This document shows, in pieces, positions 13,694 through 28,600 of a stretch of 64,000 nucleotides of DNA. This DNA is from Typha latifolia (lineage: Eukaryota; Streptophyta; Magnoliopsida; Poales; Typhaceae). The notes under the pieces are model-generated. The model did no database searches, was not told the origin of the DNA, and saw nothing but the letters and a program-made list of their open reading frames with translations. Each line of letters starts with the position of its first letter. The first letter of the stretch is position 1. The stretch is from positions 10,342,046 through 10,406,045 of the forward strand of contig CM034104.1 of the NCBI GenBank assembly GCA_019914945.1, written 5' to 3'. The position numbers and the translations under genes were made by a program.

Positions 13694-15118
13694 GTGAATT
13701 TTGCTTCCATTATGTTTGTCGCTTTTATGTTACTAGGTTTATCCTATACTTGTTAGTCTTCAGAAACATTTTAAGTTGCAATTACTTAAATATTCTGAAA
13801 TACTAACGGTTTTTTTTAATATTAAAACTTTGGAAATAATGGAATTAGAAATTATTCATGAATCTCTTTGTTGGGAGAATCAAGCATAAGTATTTAGCAT
13901 GTGCTTATCAACTGGTTTCCTTGTTCTTCTGGACAAATGAATTGATTCACATCTTTGAATTGATGATTGGAAGTTACAGTGGTTTTGTACAGCATAAGTT
14001 ATCAGTAATTAAACTTCCCAACTAATTGTTCCATCTAACTTGCAGATATGAGGTAATCTCTAGATTCTCTACATGCTTTACGAGCATAGTTTCCCAACTG
14101 ATGTCTGTAAGAGCTAAATATGCATCCATGGAAAGCTTTTCCGAAGTCTACAATTCAATGGTTCTTCTATACTCTTTTTCTTTGCTTGCATATGGATCAT
14201 CAACTAAGTTGTATATTTTGTGGCAAATCCATCCTATCAATGATTTTGGAGCATTTTCTTTAAGGATGGATCTGTATTGCTTCTCTTAATGAATACATTT
14301 GACTCTTTTCCTTCAATGTTCATTTTTCTCTTTGCTAATTCATGTCTTTGACCCAATGTTTTATCCACTTCAGTTTTAGGGTTTATGGTGAGAAGAGTAA
14401 AAGTTGTGCAATCTTATGGCAAGGATTTAAAGTCGAGTATCTATCAGAAAATTATGCTGTTCCATTCAGATTGAGAATCCTAATTACAAGTAATCATCTA
14501 AGATTTTTAAATTGCAGATATGACTAACAATTATATGAAGTTGTGGTTGTTCATTTAGCAGTGATAAAAATAACTTCTTCACATAGCAACATAGTTAATC
14601 CTTTGTACTTGATCCATTTCATCAGTAAGTTGGAGGCCATTTATATCCTTCCTAATGTCTAAGCGAGCAACGTGGAACAAGAGAAGCACTTAAATTGGGT
14701 TGTTTGGTTTTTTAATAAATCATGATCTGTTATTTCCAACATAAAATACAGTAAAGCAACAATAAGATGGTGTTCTAGTTTCGTGTTATCATGTCGACAA
14801 GATTAGTTCTTTATGCACGGTTATAAGTTGCAATTGAGAAGAACTGGATCACCTAATGTGGAGTACTTGGATGTCTTAAGTGATGGGTAACTAATTAAGC
14901 TCTATTTTATTGACTTCTGTTTCTCAACAACTTGCTTGTTCCTAAACTGCAATCTGTATGCTCGTAAGATTATATCATCGGATTATATTGTGCATTGGCA
15001 CTTGTTTTCTTATTGTATGTCCATGTGCATCCATATACTAGAAATAGTATCTGTTATGCCATGTACAATAACGGCATGTCATTTAGTTTGTATTAATTGG
15101 CATATCTTGTATATGCAG

Positions 15119-15534
15119 TGAAACTCTTCTGCTCTTCTTTCTACTGCAAGTTCTGAATTTTCGTTACTCATGTCCACAAGTCAACACAAACCTAAACATA
15201 TTCTACTTTTATGTTTCATCCAGATTCAAGCCATCTAATTTTATTTGTCCTCTTCTCTTTTGCTATTCCTCCAGCTCTTTAAGATTATTCCTTGTCCAAG
15301 ACATCGGCTGCCAAAGTACATTCATTCTTTCACAATATACCTATTCTGAAACTATTGAAGAGATTTATCCAGCATTCTCTGCATTAACACACTGAATTCT
15401 TTTGTTCCTGTAGGTTTGATCCTCAGACAGGACTCTTGACTGAGACAAAATATGGAAACCTTGTGAACCTATTCCTTAGGTTGTTTGGCCGGTGCTCAGA
15501 GAAGTCTCTTTGCATCAGGCTTCTTATATTTCAG
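15119..15534 (+). pseudogene. ALG7: ALG7 pseudogene, three 3' exons
   Basis: Exon 15119-15179 (ETLLLFFLLQVLNF...CPQ), exon 15275-15315 (LFKIIPCPRHRLPK) and exon 15414-15534 (FDPQTGLLTETKYGNLVNL, then FLRLFGRCSEKSLCIRLLIFQ) keep reading frame and splice phase and are the best preserved part of the gene. The donor after the last one is GCAAGT instead of GTAAGT. A final exon encoding the C-terminal transmembrane end was not found before 16.3 kb. Confidence 0.9.
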
Positions 15535-17958
15535 GCAAGTTTCGGGTCCATAGAGAAACCCTTTGAGCATGGCGTTTGGACATTGGCACTTTAAAGCATT
15601 TGTCTTTTTAAAACTCGCTGTGTGGATTGCTCGCTGATCTGAAACAGCTAAATTATTGCTTTCGAGGAGCAATTTGGTTTCTGGCTTTAGCCACAAGTAG
15701 TAGTGCTACTCATCCAGTTCCTGCATTGTTTAAAGGAGCATAATTCCCAACTCAGATTTGATAATAGGAACTGGAGTCTGTTGTCTCTTACTAACATCTC
15801 CATCTCCTCGCCCTTATGAACATACACTACTTGCATACTGCATCTGTTATTATTGGACGAATGGAGATTTCAGCTCCTAGGATGGCTATATTGCTGGTCT
15901 CATTGATCTATAAAATCTGTATAAGAAGAGATCGTGTGAAGTTTTGTACTTAATGAATTGTTCTAACCCAATGTTACCACTTTTTCCTTAGGTTTGAGGA
16001 TACAATTGTTTGAATTAGAGAGCATGATAATTTGATAGCATGAGTACACTTGGGAGGATGTCTACAAAACACTATCTTTTATTCTTTATTTAGTAAATGA
16101 GCATACGCCTCCTTTCCTAAGCTTCATACACTCTTTTCCTATATATTCATGCCAGATTGAAGTTCTAATTCTGCTCATGTTCCACATAAAGGATGGCAAC
16201 ATGGATTGCTCCAGGAGAGTATTTCAATGTGTGTCTCTTCCATTCCTTTTGATATCTTTTTTTTATAAACTTTGATATTTAATCTATATAAATTATATTT
16301 AAAATTTTAAAATTAACCAAGTCATTTGCCTCCAACAAAAGAGGATTTGAGAAAAAATTAGGGAAAAGCATGATATTACATATTTCACTTATATATAATA
16401 TTGAAGCACCTTAGTTAATCTCTTAAAACTTATTTTTAAGGCTCTAGAAACATGTAGCCATTTTTTGACATTGATGTTTTGAGAATGAGATTGTTCTTCT
16501 CAAGCCTTTTGGGCAGTTATAAGGATACTAATTTTTATGTGGCGGAGTTGGAATGTCACAAGAAAAAAGCACTCAATAATGTCTTTTGCCATTTGATCCG
16601 ATAACGTTCTAATACGTTATCGATAATTTTCGAATAGAGCATTACAAGGAAACAAAATCACTAAGACTTTCAATTATTCGAATCTCAAACCACCACAAAA
16701 AAATCCAAACTAAACATTGCTTTCCCTCAATCTCTCCCACACATATGATGTGATACATGAAACCAAAGGACCCCTAGAAATTTCTCCAAACAAGTCTTTT
16801 GGAATATTTGGTTAAGATCTACATAGAAAGGGATGCTTTTAGCAATGAGATCAAATTGATGTGCCGTTTCCTCACACGTCGATGTGTCGAGCGAGAGGTC
16901 GATGAGAGTGAGTGGCAATTCCTAATAGGCTCCCATTGGATTGGGAATAATACATTCAAAAAGCAAGCAAAGGGATTGGGCATCAGAATCCACCGAAGAT
17001 AGTGGAAGTAATTAAACACGTGACGTGTCATAAGAGAGCCTATGGGAGCTGGACAAGTAGTCACCATTTAGCAGAGACAATTATTGATATTGTTTTCATC
17101 CACGTATTTATATAAGCATGTCATATATAGACAGACAAGCACAAGTACAAGTACACAGAAGAGCTGATAGATTTATAACAATCTATCTTAACATATTAAA
17201 GACAGTCTAAAACAATAAAGATACGTGTCAAAAAGAAAGAAGAATCTATTAAACGAAACTCCATATATATGGATGCCTACTTTGGTGGCACTATCTTAAA
17301 TCCAAGTGAGGCATCCAATAAAGCAGCGATGACTATGCCCGAGCAATATAAGCATATCATGTAAAAAGAATTCTAAATTAGTGACTGCCACAAAGCAAGC
17401 AAATCATATCATATATATATATATATATTTTTTTTATTGCATGCCATGACTTTCATATGCAGTTGAGGGTACGTATCGATTCCAGGAGGGGAGATCTAGT
17501 GAGATCTACTTGTCTCCGCCGCCGAGATCATATTTTTAGAGGTTTTAATTGGTTGTAATTTTTTTATAAAAAAATTTATACGTGCCTAAGTTACTTTAAA
17601 TCTTAAATATGAGATTATGAGTTAGAAACAAGTAAAGCAAATGACAATTTATATAGAAATTTTCTTAGTTCAACAATTTTACGTGAAAAATTCTCTTAAT
17701 AAGACTTAGTTATTCAACTTTTAAATTTCTATAAAATAATAATTTTAAATTATCTAGTTTAATGGTTTCTTAACTTATTTAGTCTCATATTAGAAGTGTA
17801 TTGCATACGTAAAAAATTATTGAGAGAACTAATTTAGTCAAGAATTCAAATTTTCACTGACTACAAGAGCCTCTCAAGTATCCCTTTGTCTAGAGAAAGC
17901 TGAACCTAAGACAACCCTGTGGTTAAAGCACTTAGGTTATATTTCATCTGGCAAATCC
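15535..17958. other. Intergenic DNA, no recognised gene
   Basis: The last ALG7 exon was looked for here and not found. Between 16,620 and 17,070 both strands carry modest open stretches without a known motif; I do not call a gene. A short (AT)n run lies near 17,408-17,428. Confidence 0.5.
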
Positions 17959-18040
17959 TCCTAATTTCATATTTACATTGTAGAATTACCCAATTTGACT
18001 CCCAATTTTATATTTACATTGCTGAATTATCCAATTTAAC
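17959..18040. repeat. Two-copy tandem repeat, 41-bp unit
   Basis: The unit TCCTAATTTCATATTTACAT... at 17959-17999 is followed directly by a diverged copy at 18000-18040. It is a small local duplication in AT-rich DNA with no coding content. Confidence 0.8.
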
Positions 18041-20357
18041 TGTTGTCAAAATTTGAGTTTTTGATCAAAGTAGGGAAAACAAATTTCGGCATATAAAGCA
18101 TTTCAAACTATTTTCAAGACTGCTATAATTTTCGCTAGCTCACCAAATCCAATAATTCTTGATCATCTAATTACTAGACCACCAACATGCTGAAGAACTA
18201 CAATTTTCCTAGTAGCAATTTATAAATTGTTTTGACGAGAGCAAAATGATGTGAGGAAGAGGGAGAAGGATACTGAGAGAGAATGCTATGCCGGTAGATT
18301 GGTATATTATATATGAATAGCCGTGTAGGAGAGCAATTTATGAAATTGCTTTCTGGCATTCTGGGAGAGCGGTTTACTAATTTTTTTCTTCACAGTTTTC
18401 CAGCATAATAGTATAGTGATTTGCTAAGCTGCTCAATCAATCATTGAGTACAATTTATAGTTGATTTAGCAAATAGATTGAATATTTTTATTTTTATTTT
18501 ATCATTCATGAGCCTGAAAACTAGATATAAGCCGAATAAAATGCCAACCCTCTATAGATAAAGAGGCACTTAGGCCTCATCAAACTTTTAGCCAATCTAG
18601 TAAGCTATATAGTTTAGACTTCAAGCTATGTGCATTATCGAACATTTGTTCCAAACCAAACGCCGTCGTGACCTGTTCTAAGGCTGTCGAGCTGCTCCTC
18701 TAAGCCAACTGGCTGCCGAGTCATCAACCTTATTAAGTTGTTAAGCCAAGTTGAAGTTAAAAAAGAACCTACCAACTCTACTAGATTTGGTTAGGAGTTT
18801 GAACATTATCATACTAGGAAAATTATTTTTGTTTGTAGTTTGGTCACAAACTCAAAAAAGTTTTGTGTTTTCATTTAATGACAATTTATATCTTTTTACA
18901 GAGAGAAATACTATTTTCTTAATAGTACTGAGTATCTTTCTCAATAAATTAAATATTATTTTTCTTCCTTCATCTTTCTCTTACCAACATTATATAAACA
19001 AGCTTGTCATTATCATCTTCACAAACCATACACGAGTTCATATGCTTGCTAATATGATATTTTTTATTTGATGTCAATCAGTGCTATTTAGGTAAAATGT
19101 TTAAGTGTCAAATGACATCGGCAGATTTAGAATATCATATATAATTTATCAAAATAATAATGACAAGTTTGTTTAGAAAGAGTACTAAGCAGAATATTTA
19201 ATTCATTAGGTTTAAAAATATATTATTTTCTCTGGATTAAAACATATATCATTTATTAAAAGAAAGAACTAACATTAAATAAAAAAACATAACTTTCTCT
19301 CCCCAAAATAATAATAAAATAAACTACAAGTTTCTCTTCTTCTTCTTTTTTTAACTCTATAATGTGAGGAGAAAAGAAAAGGAAAAAAAAAAAAAAAAAA
19401 CTTGTCTACTCGACTACAAGTCTATTATTTTATTTGTACCACCAATTATCATATCAAGAAGGTCAGCATCATATAGCGTATCTCTCGGCCATTCAACCAA
19501 ACCCTACCCTTTTATCATCCAACAACTGGCCATTCTAAGAAACCTATAAAGGCAAACACATCATGATTCTATGGCAAATATTTTCTCTTCTTCTATGATT
19601 CATTATTCTACTAAAACAATATTTTTAATAGCGAGTTAAAAGGTATCAAACATAAGGTCTCTCTCTCTCTCTCTTCTCTTCACTAAAAAGATGCATACCA
19701 ACCAACCCTAATATTGTCCATGATTTTGTTCATCTTTTAGGGAGATTTGTTCCCAACAAGTAGAATAAGAACTTTTCAATGCTCAAAATACATTGTGAAC
19801 TTTCAAGCCAACTGCTACAACTTTTACACAAATCACTTGCAACATAGTGCCCACTATTCTTGATATTCTCTTCTGGGTGATAACAATAATCAATCAATCA
19901 GTTAGTTGATAAATAAACTAATCCAAAAGTAGTAGACAAGGAGCACTGATGACTTGGCGTATGACACAAAAGTGTGTTCATGGAAAAGCCATGGGGAAAG
20001 ACAAGGGGACATGATAGGAGTGCAATGTACTGAGATAGAGGAGACATAGTCAAGAACTAAGATTATAGCTTGTTTTGTAGCATCAATTCACCACCACCAC
20101 CCTCCCTTATCCCCTAGGTGGCCCTAAATGTTGAATCTATTATCCAATCCACAATCTGAATGTGTGTGTATAATTAGGTTTTAGATGGCATAGAATATAA
20201 TGCTATTGATTGTGGTGTAGTTGATGATAAAAGATAGAAAGATGTGTGGCAAATAGGGTAACACTAGTACAATTCAATCCTATCTATAATCCATGTGTTG
20301 AGTTGCCATTGATGGCTCCAGATTAGTTTACGATATCTATATCGCTCATGATTCTGA
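18041..20357. other. AT-rich intergenic DNA
   Basis: No gene recognised. It contains an A-rich tract near 19,384-19,400 and a CT microsatellite near 19,660. An open frame of about 106 codons at 18,751-19,071 is AT-rich and resembles no known protein. Confidence 0.5.
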
Positions 20358-20640
20358 GATCGGATTTATAGAAAAGTTTTTAAGTAGAATTGTCGGTATA
20401 TAAATTTTAAAATATAGCTAGAATTATTGTGCTCTATCAAAAATGACATTTTAGTAGGTTAACTCTAACAAATTGTAGATAGAATTGAGTCGGGTTTATA
20501 GAAGTTTTTTAATATCAGAATTGTCACTATATATTTCAAAATATCGTTGAAATTATTGTGTTCTATCAAAAATGTCATTTTAGTCGGTTAACTCTAACTA
20601 ACTTAGATAGACTGAGGTCGGGTTTATAGAAAAGTTTTTA
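20358..20640. repeat. Tandem repeat, about 130-bp unit, 2.2 copies
   Basis: The word TCGG(A/G)TTTATAGAA starts units near 20359, 20490 and 20618. Between them CTCTATCAAAAATGACATTT and its variant recur at the same offset. No coding potential is seen. Confidence 0.85.
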
Positions 20641-23521
20641 TAACGTACCAGATCTGACTGGTTCGGATATAAGAAAATTATAGAATTTAGCTAGTGGTAA
20701 TCTCAGGATCTATGGTTCTAATCACTCTATTTCACCTAAATTAGAGGTCGAAATAAAAATATATTAATAAAATAGTGGAGCAAGGTTAGAGCGAGGCATA
20801 ACGGTAAATATTCGGCGTTATGACGGTCATTGGAGAGTGGCAGACGACTATGAGTGGTAAGGTAGGGCGGCTACTAGTAGAGGAAGATAACTAGGGTTTG
20901 AGAAGAGAAAGTAATTTGGTCATTTGGATGCATATGTTAACCTGTTCAAATATTAATTATAATGATTATTCTCAATGTTAATTATAATATTTTAAACAAT
21001 GTAATGGCATATATTATATCCGAAAAGTTTTAAGTGGCAGTTATGTGGAAAAAAAAAAATAAAACCTAGAATTTATTTTGTTTGAGGCTTAAATCTTTAC
21101 TACTCTAAACTATTTGTTCCTTGCAAATATAGGTTGAAAGCCTCATTTAGTACAAAGGGGTACTAATACCCTACTTTCGAGATATTTTAAGGTAAATTAG
21201 AACTTAATTGTATTCTTATTAAACTAATTTTGTTGCAATTTAATGTTTTTGTTTGTGGAGATACTTTAACGCCGTATCTCTATTTTCCTTCTTTCCGTTC
21301 TATAATATCAAAAGAGGTTTATTTTATTATAGCTATTTACTCTTAGATGAAAATGCCAACTAGTTACATTGTAAGTTAGCGAACTAAAATGCTGATTTTT
21401 CATACGAAACACTAACAAATTTAGCTAAGTCTTTATCTTAATTTCTTTCTATCACTACACATAAAATATTAATCAAATCAACTACTTTATATCTGAACTT
21501 GTTAGCACTTCTTCTTCCTCCTCCGGATAAAATATTATAAAATATTTCACATTTCATTGACGGCTATAATAAAACATATCATATTTAGTATTAATTTATC
21601 TGTAATTTATTTTGATAAATAAGATTCAAGAGAGAGCTACTTTGGTGTGGCCTCCCTCTCCGACCAACATGCTTTAGCCTTTTGAATTTTCTCCTTCTTT
21701 TCTTCTTTTCTCACATCTTGGCTGAGGCTTTACCCCCTCTGTGGGAGTAGCCGTTCTAGGGTGGTGAAACCTAAAGCTTTGGAGAATGATTACAAAAGAA
21801 TAAGTAGGAGTTGAAAACTAAAACAGAAGCACTATTTGATTCAATGGCAGCTTGCACATTGATTCTAATATTTTTGCACTGTTAATCTTCGCTTTAAAAA
21901 AACAAAAAACTCTAATGTTTAACATTCATGAATGAATGGACTGGAAGTGCATATTTATATCCAAAGGAACTACCCAAGTATGGATTAAAGAGTTCACAAT
22001 CCAAACAACAAACAAATTGCAACAAAAAAAAAAAAATGTTACCTGTAATACAATCCTGTTGGTTTGATTAAAAGATCATCTAGACATCTGAGGTCCCACA
22101 TGTCTATTGAGGTGGCCAAATACTAATCCACTTTGTAGCCTTAGAGCTGACCTTAACTTCATTAATTTTACCAATGCTAATGCTAATGCCAGTAAAACAA
22201 ACGCGCTTTGCCTTCAAACAAATGATGGAAAATCTCACTTTTTGACCACTGAGACTCCATCCTGTGGGCAAACAATAGACCAAGAAACCAGACTACATTT
22301 GGCAAACCTTCAAACTGTAATAAGCTTACAGTTCTACTTGCAACTAGAGTTAGGCTAAAGATAGTCTGGAAGCATCAGCTATTCCTTCATGTAGAAGTGA
22401 AAAGGGGGTGAAAAAAAAGAGCACTCTTTTCATTAAAGTAGAGTTAAGAGTCAAATGGATTTGAGGGCCCCAATCAGATACAGAATCCTACCAAGATTGG
22501 ACCTAAGCCAACTAAAAAGTAGACTTAGCTCCATCTTCTGTGGTTCTAACACTAGGTTTGGTAAGTCAAAGAAGCATGTGGATGATTAGATTCAAAATCA
22601 AAACCTGATCAAATGAAAAAGGTAAAGTATGTTTCCAGAAAGCGAATATAAGATCAAAAGATCCGACCCGGAAACCCTAAATAAGGATCTTTAGATGGTG
22701 TGCTTAGTGGCATGATAGTCCTCTTGTGGATGGTGATCACTTGCCCAACCTTAGGACTTAGTTGCTATTATCTAGACTTTTGACTATAAACCGCGTCGTA
22801 AACCGTCATTAGACTCAAGTCTTCTACTCAATAATTAACCTTTAAAAAAAAAAGGAAAATCCTATTGGAATGCAGGACTATAGGGAAAAAAATTAATCTC
22901 ACTTTTTAAATGAGCATGAACTAGAATAATTCATGTACCCCACTTCCACCTTCTTATCAATAGAACAAGGAAAAGAACTTCAAAAAAAAAAAAAAGAAAA
23001 AAAAATTGTGAGAGGGGGAGGTGGTTGGATTAGGCCCACCATTCCACAAGGCCACGTGACCACGGGCTCACCGGACCGCCATCCGCTGGAGTCTAAGCCC
23101 GGGCCGGCCCGGGGATCGCTCCCGGGGAAGAACTGTTGCCTCCTCTGACTTCCTAAAAGGCATCACTGGAAAGAGGTTTTGAGTGCCCCTCTATTCCAAA
23201 GTGGTGGGCCTTCCTCAGACTCAGTCCGATCGGAACTCAGGACCATGGTCAACAAGTTTGTAGAGTGCAGCAAAAGAGGGCGAGAAACTATTTTGAACTT
23301 AGGAGTTGTGTGTGTGTGGGGGGGGGGGGGAGGGGGGGAATCTTAAGCATGTGAAACTCTTTGTTTCCTTTGAACACTTGGATCCATCTCTCACCTCAAT
23401 CTACTTTGCTTTAACTAACACATCTATTCTAAACACACACACAAAACATAAGCCAAAAGGAAGAAACCTTTCAGACTCTGCATCCATTGTATTCAGTCTT
23501 CTTACGTATTCCATTAAGCAC
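20641..23521. other. Intergenic DNA upstream of the CKX gene
   Basis: No protein family recognised. It contains poly-A tracts (21.05, 22.03 and 22.98 kb), a GC-rich patch near 23.03-23.15 kb and a G-run at about 23,318-23,338. The last few hundred bases should hold the CKX promoter. Confidence 0.5.
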
Positions 23522-23528
23522 TATAAAA
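23522..23528 (+). promoter_or_regulatory. TATA box of the CKX gene
   Basis: TATAAAA occurs 139 bp upstream of the chosen ATG, which places transcription start near 23,550-23,560 and leaves a CT-rich 5' leader of about 100 nt. A TTGAC W-box core follows at about 23,534. Confidence 0.6.
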
Positions 23529-23660
23529 GATTTGGTTGACCATGGCACTAAACTAGAACATAAGACCGCTTCTCTCTTTAAATCTCCCTCTCCCTCTCCC
23601 TTCCCCCTCCATATCTGCAGTTCATCCTCTTCCTACCTTGTTTTCTCTTCAGTTGTCACC

Positions 23661-25622
<1,962 letters not shown>

Positions 25623-28600
25623 CAACTTCCATAAAGCTTGTAGAATACCTTGTACAAACTTATCCCTGAAATAGTTGTTCATACAGTAAGGTTTCAGATC
25701 ATAAAGGGAAACCAGAAGGCCCACCAGTAGGAAAGGATATCAGATCAGCTATCCAGTTCAAGTTGGATTTCTTACAATCTCACCAGCATAAGCATGATAA
25801 CTGTTTTAACTGTTAAAGGATAAGCATACGGCTTAAATTGGATTTCAAATAATGACATCGGAAGCATCAAAGTAGATGAGGGATGCGCAATTCAGCATGC
25901 ATAGAATAATGATTTTTCTTTTATGATGATAATGATAATGATATTATATATATATATACCAGAACCAGATGGAAATCATTCTTCTTCTTCAAGTTGAGAA
26001 CAAGAAGAATGGGAAGTGCAACAAGATAGCAACGAAAACAAGTTTAAACTGTTAATATGAAAAAGAGAAAGGAAATTCTGACCTACCAGCAAAGCATAGT
26101 AGTCAAGAAAACAGGACTGCATCATCTAGTTCTATGTCCAATGAGAATTATTAAAAGGAATTATTGACAATTAGATGGTCAGAAGTTAGATAATGCTCCA
26201 GGATAATAGAATCCATTAAGTATATAAAAGATATATCCGTATTCAGCCACTAAGCAGATAACAGCAATACTCAAACCTTCAGAGAACAGCTGATTATCTC
26301 CATTATTTGTCCTTCAGGATTACTTGAATCAGAAATGCAATATGAAAAACATCAATTAGAATGTGAAAGAGTTTCCTTATGTCATATACTACTCCAAGAA
26401 GCCTGGTGTGGCTATAGCAATATCAGTTGTAGAAAATTCACTTTTCTCTGCTGTAGCATCTTCAATTAACATTGAGTGCAGATACTTATTTGGCAACTCC
26501 AAGTCAACCTATTTAATAATTAGAGTTATCTTGTCTTGGGGATTTATTCCAATTTTCTTTTATTTCTATTGCTTCCTCTGTTAGACCACATTCCATAGCG
26601 CATTAAGGATGCAAAACTTTCCAGGACAAAAGCAGGTCTATTAAACCATTAGAAAACAACATGGAATTTCTATATTCAGAAATAAAGATGAAAGAAATTA
26701 TGAACTTACGTAAATCCTTATATATGTTTTGATATCGATTGAAAAACGTAAGAAACGCTCTAGAAAATAAGACCTATTACATACGATCGATGATAATATG
26801 CGAAAATTAAAACGTGAAAAAGACAATCGCAAACATAACTTTTTACGTGAAAAACTCCAAACGGATAAAAAACTATGAATCCAAACTCGGATTAAAATCA
26901 TTCACTAAAATCTGTAGCAGATAAGAAGAAGCTTACAGATAACCTACCGATTTTCACAACTCAATCTATACTGATCTTGCTTGCTAGACCCTGCAACACA
27001 CTGCTTCCTGTAATAGGTTTTCAAACCTTAGTTACCCTCGAAGTTGATCCTTTCGCCTCAGTGATCCTCGAGATGTAGTTCTTTTAAATCTTACGTTGAG
27101 ATGAGAACAATTCAGCACGTTCCGTCTAAAGCTGAGAATTAGTCTCCAATAGCCAAGAAAAGATGATTTCAAAATATAATGATTGACGACCTCTCTAAAA
27201 GATGATCTCCAATTTTAGATTAAACTTTTTTATATCTTCTTAGAGATAAGATAAATATCTCTTAAAAAATTCTCCACAGATTCTCTTAGAGATAAAATAA
27301 GTACATTTTGGAGATAAAACTAAATCCAAGTCAAATTTGATTTCATAGAATCTCAGATTTTGTAAAATCTTTGTGGTGCATCCGAACACAATTATGCCCA
27401 TTCTAATGGTCTCTGTATTTTCGAAGGTGTTTCAAATGGTTGTAGGGTGCGTTTGAACACTTGAAAATTTGTATTTGCATTTTTGAATGTGTATTGAATG
27501 AGTCGTTCGAACGACAGACTAGATAATTATAACGAGCCATGCCGGAAGCAATGGTGTGGAGTCTTTTCTTTTAATCGACGATACGATTTATATTGTTCTC
27601 TAAGTACGCTTCTTTTTTCTTCTTTCAAAAACTCCTAGTAAAGTTTTTCTACCAAAAAAGAAAAATTCTATTAATATAGTAAATAAATAACTACTTATCT
27701 TAATATGGGCATAGTAATATCTACTTTTTTTTTCTCTTATCTTTTATCTAATATTTTTGTATTAGAAAATTCAAATTTTACCTATGGTGTTAGACTTAAA
27801 TCACTCTACCCATATAGTTCTATTTGTGTCAATTTATCTCTTTATGGTATAAATTAAAATGCATCTATAATTTTTTATATTAGTATAACTATGTAAATTT
27901 ATGCTAAATTTTAATACTAATATAAGTTATATCATATTAAACTTAATGTGATATAAAATTAAAATAATAGTTAGATAAATAACTAAAATACTCTTTATAA
28001 TTAGGAATAATAAGATGAGAGAGGAGAGAAAAAGAAAAGAGAGAAATTGAAATGAGAGTTAAGTAAAATAATATCTTAAACATAAAATAGTATGGATAAA
28101 TATAAAGGAGAAAATTATATTTTACCAACTTATAGTTATGTTTAAATTCATTTCATCCCCTATAATTTTATTTGTATCACTTTATCATTTAAGGTTATAT
28201 CTAAACTGAAATAATTAATTTTTCCATCATATTTGACCGTAAAAAATTGGATAAGTTTTTTAACACATTTAAAACAATACTGATTGGATTTTAGATGATA
28301 AAAAACTTATCAAATCATCTATATTTTTTTGTCTCTAAATATATTCTTTTTCTCTAATTTATTTGATTGTCACATAATAAACGTTGTAGTTTATATCTAA
28401 GTTATCTAATAATAAATATAAATAAAAGAATAATCTTCTCAAATTTTCTACATGTATTTAATATAATTAAAGAGAGATATTAACATTTTATATTTAGAAT
28501 AAAGCATTGAACTTTTACTTTTATATACTTACAACTTACAAAACACTAATAAATACAGTGCTTTCTATTAGGACTATGAGGTGGTAACTGACGTATTTAA

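Larger units (their letters stand above)
2565..15534 (+). pseudogene. ALG7: Broken, unprocessed ALG7/GPT copy (UDP-GlcNAc:dolichyl-phosphate GlcNAc-1-P transferase)
   Basis: Intact ALG7 is a multi-pass ER membrane enzyme that moves GlcNAc-1-P from UDP-GlcNAc to dolichyl phosphate, the first step of N-glycan precursor synthesis; tunicamycin blocks it. Conserved blocks occur here in the right order on one strand: 2565-2935, about 9940-10085, 13130-13245, 13378-13504, 13607-13693, 15119-15179, 15275-15315 and 15414-15534. Recognisable pieces include LFDYDINKK, FVDDV, LNGLEV, ILIHNIMQIGAS, CPRHRLPK and FDPQTGLLTE. Splice phases agree between neighbouring blocks, so this is a duplicated gene with introns, not a retrocopy. 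It is dead: no ATG before exon 1, two TAA stops in exon 1, a TAG where the exon-2 region should carry Trp, a 1-bp frameshift after ILIHNIMQIGAS, and a TAA inside the GDTYTYF block. The segment between FVDDV and the exon at 13130, and the last coding exon, were not found. Two hAT fossils sit in its introns. Confidence 0.88.

Noticed and set aside
16727..17067. Three overlapping open frames on both strands, first thought to be a small gene
   Set aside because: No motif, no supporting splice sites and no neighbour relation; open frames of this size are expected by chance here.
22933..23148. Gly/Pro-rich open frame upstream of CKX
   Set aside because: It starts in a poly-A/GA tract and ends in a GC-rich patch; no homology and no link to the CKX promoter.
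23487..23660. In-frame N-terminal extension of CKX
   Set aside because: It has no ATG, and the TATA box lies inside it; the family N-terminus begins at the ATG at 23661.
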